Shown piece by piece: positions 34,101 to 43,100 of a stretch of 64,000 bases of DNA. Within the stretch, counting starts at the first letter, position 1. Every line of letters starts with the position of its first letter. The DNA comes from Siphonodentalium dalli (Eukaryota; Mollusca; Scaphopoda; Gadilida; Siphonodentaliidae), in assembly GCA_032622095.1 (NCBI GenBank), contig CP136067.1, positions 79,262,705 to 79,326,704 of the forward strand, written 5' to 3'. Under the pieces are notes generated by a model. That model had not been told where the DNA came from and did not search any database. It saw only the letters and a list, made by a program, of their open reading frames with translations. Made by a program: the position numbers and the translations under genes.

Positions 34101-37100
34101 AATATGGTTGCTGGCAGCCATGTTTTTTGACAAATTTTGAGAAAAAAAAATTAAAACCCAATCTAGAGACCACCCAAAAGATACATCTGAAGTTTGGTGA
34201 TGATTGGATGAGGGATGTGGGATGTGGCCAGTAGGTTGTCCCGCAGAATTTAGTCATGCAAAGAGTATAATCCATTTTCACACTAAGTCCATTTACATAA
34301 TAAGACCCGTAACTCGGGAAAAAATCAATGGATGAAACCCACTGTTTATAAATACTCTTCCCCACATGTTGCTTCATAAACATGCCAAAGATAAATAAAA
34401 ACAGACATACGACGGCCAAGATATAGATCTACAAGGTTGTTATGGATGGACGGACTCACGAATGTCCTGATGGGACTCGCGGATGGACGGAACCCATTTC
34501 TATATCCCCCGCCAAACTTTATTTGCAGGGGGATAATTAGCAAAATAGGATTATGCACAGGCATAAATTTATTATAATGGTAATGCTTTCATTGTCAAAA
34601 CAAATTAAAGGCCATGCAGTATCAGGCATGAGAATAAGGTGCCTGTCATTTTCAGAATGAGGTGCCCACAGGATGAATTTAGTGACGCTATCCTGCATAG
34701 CGGGCTAGTATCACCAAATTCACTCTCTGTGGACCTCATTCTGCTTAGGCCTCAACTGCTATGGCAGACTTAGGATCATATTGATCATATTGTTCACCCA
34801 TTAGTCACATTGATCATGCAATTATCTTCTGCAAATTATGGGATATAGAAACTTCCCAGAAGGGGAAAAGTAACTTAAAACAATGTTAATTTGAGACTAT
34901 AGATATTTCCTAGAAGATGAGGCCTAAGCAGAGTGAGGTCCCCAGAGGGTGAATTTGGTGATGCTAACCTGCTGTGTGGTGTAGCATCACTAAATTCACC
35001 CTCTGGGGACCTTATTCTGCAAATGACAGACACACTAAACTCAGGCTTGTGTGTGGAAATACCTGGTATAACAACGTCTGTAGCTGCCACAGGAAGATGA
35101 GTGTCTTCATTTGTTCCTATGAAAAGACAGTCTTTCCTCTGTAGGTAGCTCGCTGCTTTCATGATTTTCATGTAACTAATATGTGGGTCAAATCCTACTG
35201 CAACACAGTTGACCTCTGGATCCAGTTCCAGATTATGTATCCAATCACTCAAACCTCCTTTTATAGGATCAGGCTGGGAAAAGATTTTCTTGGAAATCAG
35301 ACGGTGTGTCTGGGTGTTTGGGAAATTCTTAACAAGATGTGATATTGTAATTATAAGAAGCTTTATATATGCAAACAATTATTTTCTATGTATTTATGAG
35401 CCTATAGCTCAAGTGTCAGTCGATGAACAATATACTAAGTAAGTTGTTTGTCCACAGACACTTCAATACGCCCATAGATCCATTGAAAAAATGATGCTTA
35501 TCACTTACTTACTGGGGTATAATTACAAAAAGGCAACTTTTTTTCAAATATTTTGTGGATCTCTGTCAGAAAATTCATTGATAAATATAATTTGTCGTTG
35601 ATCGAAGGTACAAATATTTATTGGCCAAAACTGACAATGATCGAGTAAACGTTCATGTATACACTTCAACTAGTAATAAATTATCCATAACTAACAAAAT
35701 ATACCCCAAAATATTTCTTGTTCGCAGACAATTTGCACATTTAAAGTTTTGTGGGAATATCTATCATTATCAACACACCCAGAGAGAAATCCTGAATTTT
35801 AGGTCTGTGTAGCAGTTGGTTAACTACCTTTTCTGGTAATAACTCCCAATGTAAAAAATAAACAAATGATCTGGTCACAGTTTATGTGTTCGTAACCATG
35901 AAGCAGAAAAAATGTTGATGGTGTAGAAGCAAATATTCTTAACAAAATTATCACATTTCATCGTTTCATTGATGTCCGATTCATTTCTTTTCATGGTAAC
36001 TATATGTGTCATGGATGCTTTCAGCACATATTTTTGTATACATTGGAGTATTTAATAGAAAAATATCCAATATGCAATGAAAGAAGTAGAGTAAATTTTT
36101 GTAAATACACAGAATTACACAAGTGTGTTAATGGGTTTGTTGATACGGTATAAGTGCTAGCGCGGAAGTATAGGACAAAAGGGACAGCTTCAAGTTCTAT
36201 CCTTCCGCAATGGCATACAGTAATGCCCTAAATAATCGACTCCTTAACCACAGCAGAATTATGGGTAACTTTTCAGGATTTAGTCGGAAATATGGCTTGT
36301 TGCCATTCATAGGGCAGTACTGTAAGTGCCATATCGACAAACCCATTAACACATGTGTCATTTTGTGTTTATGACACGCCATCAGTCCTAGAATCTGTGA
36401 ATTTTAAAAAACGTGAGTCATACGGATTTGTAAATATGGCACAAGAAGAGCACTGTAATTCTAGGAACAAGCATGAGTAAAATGAGCAGGAATAGAAATG
36501 AGCAAAATGAGCAGGAATAGAAATGAGCAAAATAGTCATCAACTACTTTGTCAAATTATTCTAATTTTGAGTGTCCATGTTTCTTTTATTTTACTTCAAG
36601 TCGGCTGGAATTTTCATTTACTGATTCTTCCATACAGGTATATATCATGTTGAGATTGCCTCTCGACTAATCAAAATCATGCATATTTAATTGAAATGCT
36701 TACCCCTGGACCAATGAATTTCAGCCCACATGCGTTGAATTCCTCTGACATCCCTTCTCCTGCAACAAGGTAAATTTTTCCCTTGAAGTCAATACTCTTT
36801 AGGTAATGTGCAGTTATGTATCCTGTGCTAGCTAATTCCTCCTGAAAATAGGCATGTGTGAAAATTGTTCAGATTATAACTGAACAAATATGTACCACAA
36901 TTCGAGTCAATTGAATAAGATATAATCATAAACATGACACCTCACACAATGAAGTCTTTAACCCTGTCTTCACTAAATGGATTCTTCCATCAGTTATAAA
37001 AGTATACAATGGAATGGTCTATTATTATCTTGGGGGTGTTTGGGAAATACATGTAGACAGCTGAAAAGAGAACACAAGGGCAGAAGGATTCATTTTCATT

Positions 37101-40100
37101 GGTAGGAAATGTTCAGATAACAAAGTTCAACAAATGGTCTACGGTCTATCGCCGTTTGTTTAACTTATTATCTGAACATTTCCTTAGTAAATAAAGTGAT
37201 AATAGATTCAAGTACTAAAATACACAGTCCTTTTATATGGGTGTTAATATTAGTACATTGTTAAGATACGAATCAGAGACATAGTGGCTAATTGTTGTGG
37301 CTGAAAAGTTTATCAGGCCAGAAAAACCCATCGAAAAAGTCAAAAAATGAGTGAATGAAAATACGATCCAAACTTGACATTTATTTTGCCTACCTAATTA
37401 TGTTCCATTTAGTAAACAAGAACTAAAGTTATATGCTCATTTCTAAGTGTAATAGAAACAGAAAATAGAACTTGACATGTATTTTGTGGTAGTGAACCTA
37501 CATATATACCAAATTTCATTCATATAAGTTCAATAGATCTAAAGTTACCATACAGGTCGAAAAAAAAATGAACAGAGGGAGAAACGAAATCATAATATGT
37601 TTTTAAAATAGTCTTATAAAAAAGAACAATAAATCCAGGTAAAATAATTGTGACAAGAGTGTTTTTTTTCAATTTGTTCATGAGCTAAAATAAATCTGAA
37701 TAAAAGGTTGACTGACCACAATGTCCCCCGACACAGTGGCTAACTGAAGGCTTGTCTATCTTCAGAATAAAAGTCATCATCCGGAAACCTCAAATATTGA
37801 AAATCAAGTAAAATCAGCAAACTAAGGGCCATAAAATATGGGTTTTCAACTCGTTACAAGATATTTTTAAAACCAACTTTAGGTTCCCATGCTGGTTGAC
37901 ATCTGTGCCAAGTTTTTAAAAAATTGACTAGAAAATGACGGAATATAGGTTCGAACAAAAGATGCGTCCCAGGATGTACAATTCTATGTCGAAAAATGGC
38001 AATAACTCTGCCAAGTGACTCCGACTGAACTCAAAATTGCAGGTGCGCAGGTTCCCAATGCTGATTGAAATATATGCCAAGTGTTAGCAAAATTGACTGG
38101 AAAATTACAGAATACAGGCTCGGACAATAGATGCATCCCAAGATGTACAATTCTTTGTCGTAAAATGGAAATAACTCCACCAAAATGACTCCTACTGAAC
38201 TCTAAATAGCAGGTGTGCAGGTTCCCATGCTGGTTGACATGTGTGCCAAGTTTAAAAAACAATTGACTGTACAATGACGGAATACGGGCTCGGACAAGAT
38301 GCTTGCAGAATGTATGATTCTGTCGAAAAATGGCAAAACTCTGCTAAAATGAGTCTGACCATACTCAAAATCGCAGGTGCACAGATTCCCATGCTGGTTC
38401 GTATATGTGCCAAATTTTTTTTAAATTACCCGAAAATGACAGAATACAGACTCGGACAAAGTTCCGGATGCATGGATGTGCAGATAAGGGTCATTACTAT
38501 AGTTCTCTGATGGAATGTCAGGGGACAAAACAAATTTCAAAAATAAAATAACCCGGCACAATTTCAGAAAATAAAAATCTGAACTGAACTGGCTTCAACA
38601 TTTATCCAACATATTTGCAAGTACACGTCACAAACCAAATACAAAAGTTTCAAAATCTACATCTGTTAGTTATATGGTGACATGGTGACAACATTCAATC
38701 TAGAAAACATTCTTTAAATATTTGGGCTGAATATGTCTCGGAACACATCCATGATATTTGCCATTATCAATCAAAAACCAAATTTCCTAAAAGTTGTAGA
38801 AGATATATAATTGAATGCTGACACTGGCAATTAATCAGCTAAGATACCTCTTTGACATCAAACCCAAATTTTATGAATTTCTGTAGATAGCCTGCTCGAG
38901 ATAATGAACTATTGTTGGATATGTAGAAAAGTTTCTTTCCCTGAAAAGAAAATAACTGATATCAGTAAGGTGACTGTTACTGACTGGACTTGCGTGTAAA
39001 TTTGTTTACAATGATTATTTTATGATCCCCATCCAATTTGACACCACAAAACAGCTATCTGTATGCATTCCATACCGGAAAATAATGAACTTGAACCAAT
39101 GAACCAATGAACCCATTCATGGTTTATGGTCTCCTCACATGTTTACACCGAGTATTAACACTGTGAAACACTGCGGTAGGGTGATAAAATATAAATGGAA
39201 AATAATCTTGCTCAAAGTAGTTATTTTTACAAATACTATATCAAAATTTACAACTCACAACGTCATTCTTATATATTAATTAAATGCAGTGAATGCTGAT
39301 GGCGAAATCGTTTTCGTTAGTTTATCGCCGATAGAAGCGTCCCGATTCGAGTAGTAAATATTTACAATTTAGCATAGTTCAGATGATGTTTTCTATGGAG
39401 TGGTACGGTCGATTTGCTTGAGATTTTCGGTGATGTTAGTACAATGCTACATTCCTCCAGTTGGCATAGCACCTGAATACTAACTTATCAGTTTCACGCA
39501 CCCGAACAAGTCCATAATATAACTTTAACACTGGTGGAGCATTAAAGATCCTGTATCAGTGCATTGGCTTACAAGGTCAGGGTGAATATTGTTAGGCCAA
39601 TGTATTCTCTTATATATGCGAGGCTCCATATGGGACACTTGCATATATAAGAGAATGCATTGGCACAGGGTTTCCTCAAAATTTCAGGAAGCTCCAGTCA
39701 TGGATGGGTTAAATGGTGCTCCCAAATGAAATGACCATGGCAGCAAACGGGATGTTTCATTATCCCGAACGTATGAATTTCATAACGAAAGTGTAGGCAC
39801 TTTGGAGTGTGTGTGGAGTGTGTGTTAGGTTGAATGTTTTCTGGTCATGTTGGATTAAATTGATGTGGATTGTAGAGCGATGCATGCATTTGTGAATTCC
39901 ATGCATTAAATTACCATACTCAACCAAATCGCAGACTGATGTATTAAAAGCTATAATCACACTTTAAAACACCTCGGGCATTTGTTTCATTTCGCATTGT
40001 CTATATGGGCACATCTTTGAGATGGACATGCGTAAATGACGTTACTATCTTTAAGGGGCAGACTTTTATATATTTCATTCTTATCTACCAACTCGGTTGA

Positions 40101-43100
40101 ATATTCATGCTTTTTCGTGCCATTGTAAAATTTTGTTATATTCCGGCCATTTTGGCAGCTATTTCTGGGCCTGGGTTACTGCTGTTTGGTTTACGCCAAG
40201 CCTATTATTTCCACTTCTCATGTTACATACACTTGAATGTAAATGTGCCATTTCCATACACAGATGTTCATGTTATGATATTATTTTTTTTGGATATGTT
40301 GTTCCATGGATATTTGTGCACGTTTTGTCACCAAAATCGTATTGTTACCAATTTGTTCTAGGTTGACCCAGCGTTTTGACTTCAACGAACAGACTATATA
40401 CCCTCCAGACCAACCAACCCCCCACAGGGAGTATAATGAAAATTGTGGCATATATCTTATATCATATAATTATTAACATTTGATCTGAGAGATCAAAGGA
40501 CCTAGCCTAGAAACGGTTCAAACCCTTAAGTTTTGTGAATTGATTCCCCTATTGACTTCTAAAGTATACAATGGAATGTTATATTCTTCTTTTGTTAGGA
40601 TGTTCTGATATCATAAGCAAATATAGAAATGTATTGATTCCAACATTGATAAAGAAATAGTCATTGAATAGCTAGCCTACAGCCTCTCACTGAGAGCTTT
40701 CCAATGAATGGCAACAGCCATATTTCCGACTAAATCCTGAAAAATTACTCATAATTCTGCTGTGGTTAGGGAGTCGATTATTTGGGGTAGGGTCCTGCGA
40801 ATTGGAGATTTTGATCGAATCGAATATCGAATCGAATTGAAGAATTCGAATCGAATATCTAATCGAATGTCGAATCGAATTATACATGTGTGTTGCATTC
40901 TCAATTAGGCATGTTTTGCAAACGATTAGATGATGTTTGAAATGTTCTATGAACTTCCATGAAGTTCCATCATAACTTATGTGGCGATCAACCGTCGATC
41001 GCGATACTATTAACTTCAATTGATTATGGTCGAGAAAAAAAAAGATCAAAACGTCCATGCGGACGTCACGACGATTAATATATAACCGGCCTATCGGAAC
41101 TAAAATCACGCAAAGTTTGTACAGTTTGCATGTACATGCAAAATTGCAAATGGGCATTCGGAAACACCCGTTGTTGTAAACTTGAAGATGCAACAACAGT
41201 CGCAGGGTAGCCTGTTTATGTAGTACTGGGTGCTTCTGGAACTGATGATTCCATAGATGGGTCGTTGTCCCAGATGCTTGCGATTTATACAACATGTTGT
41301 ATTCGTCACACGTGTAAGTTCTTGCACTGCCTGAGAAGCTTATCATGTTTAAAATAAACATGAATAACGGACGACTTATTGTCAAGTGCCAAAGGAACGC
41401 TCCGAAACTGACAGTCAACTTCAAAAGAAAACTCCACCAACATGCACTTTTCAACCCCTGAAACACGTGAAGTTTACATCATCAACGATGTCACATACAA
41501 ATAACGCGGAACCTGAGATAGACAGTTGGCGGATAATGCTAGCAGTTGCTCAGTCTCATAGTTATTATAATTTACATGCGTCGTCGGTCCAACGGCGATT
41601 TCAGAGCTTTTGGCAACCATGTTTAAAGCTAGAATTCAGACGTATTTAGTGGTCCTAATCTGGTGGCTAATTACTGGCCATAAATATATTTAATAGCATG
41701 CGTACATTTGTGGTGTACAATAAGAATTATAAAGCGCACATATTCATAATTTTAGGGAATTAAATGGCACAGAAACAGCTAAGATCGACATGTGTACGTG
41801 TTCGTAAGCAGCTAATAATTTCATCCATATATATTCGAAATTTCGAGTTGGAAATTTCGACTCTAATTCGAATCGAATTTGACTTTCGAATCGAATCTCG
41901 AATATTCGCAGTCCCCTAATTTGGGGCATTACTGTATCCGGAGTACTTAACTAGTGTGAGCACTGGTTTATTTCCTGAATAAAGATACCTTTCTGGTATG
42001 AATGAAACGAATGTGAATGTGTTTGTCGATACAGCACAACCTATGCCCTTGAATGGGTTTGTAGATACGGCACTTGTGCCTCTTGTTCCTTCTGCGCTGG
42101 CGCTCTGTTGTTCTCTGTTTATTGCCTTTCAGTATTTATGATTTATTTCCAAAAGGATTCGATAAGAGATTGATCAGATTTATTTTTAGAAGTGATTTTT
42201 CTGCTCAAAATTTTTACTCACAAATAATATTTTTGAATTTCTGCAGTACCTATATATGGTAGAAAAAAATTACATGTTTAGTTTACTGTGAAAGCAGATC
42301 AATGGCATCAGGTGTTATAAATTTCCAGCAGTGATGATTTGATAATTTTGTGGTAGTGAAATAATTGGGCAGCTCAGTCCCACCCAAAATAAACTATTGA
42401 AATTCAGCAATAGGCTATCTATTTAAGCCTAACAAAGACCTTTGTTTCTGTTAACCAGACTGACGCTATTTTGAAACACTGAGTCTACACATTTTGTTGT
42501 GAATATGGAACCCCCGACATGTGGAATCTAACATGACACAGCATTAAAACACTTTCATAACTGGATACTCATGAAATTTTGCGAAAACCATGTGCCAATG
42601 CATCCTTCTAAGAATACTAGTACATTGGCCTAACAATATTTACCTTGACCTTGTAAGCCAATGCATTCCCTTATATATGCTAGGCTGTCTATGGGAGACT
42701 CGCATATATAAGAGAATGCACTAGCACAAGATATTTAATGCTGCACCAGCACCACTCCATCATGAAAAGGTTAAATAGTAGGTCTGATAAGACTATATTA
42801 GACTGATTCACATACCATCTGCTTCAACATTTTAATGGTTTCAACACTTCCAGGAATGATATCCAGGCCACTCCACAGCACACCTTGAAGACAGAAGACA
42901 AGATATTTTTCATTCAAAAGTATGTAATCAATGGGTTTTTTTATGACATAATTATGCATGATACGCTTAAAATAACAGTATATACTGGAGTATCTCGAGT
43001 ATTCTCATGACTGGGAAACATTTATAATTTACTGCTTTTAGGAACATGAGCTGCTACTACTACCTCCTCTGCCGACAACAAAAACAAAGATTGCTCATAT

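Noticed and set aside
40097-40366. Overlapping hydrophobic frames as small membrane proteins
   Set aside because: No start context, splice signals or homology. AT-rich DNA often yields such frames.
40687-41466. 259-codon minus-strand frame as a gene
   Set aside because: It crosses a hAT/MITE boundary and low-complexity TCGAAT repeats. Only a decayed BED-like finger is meaningful.
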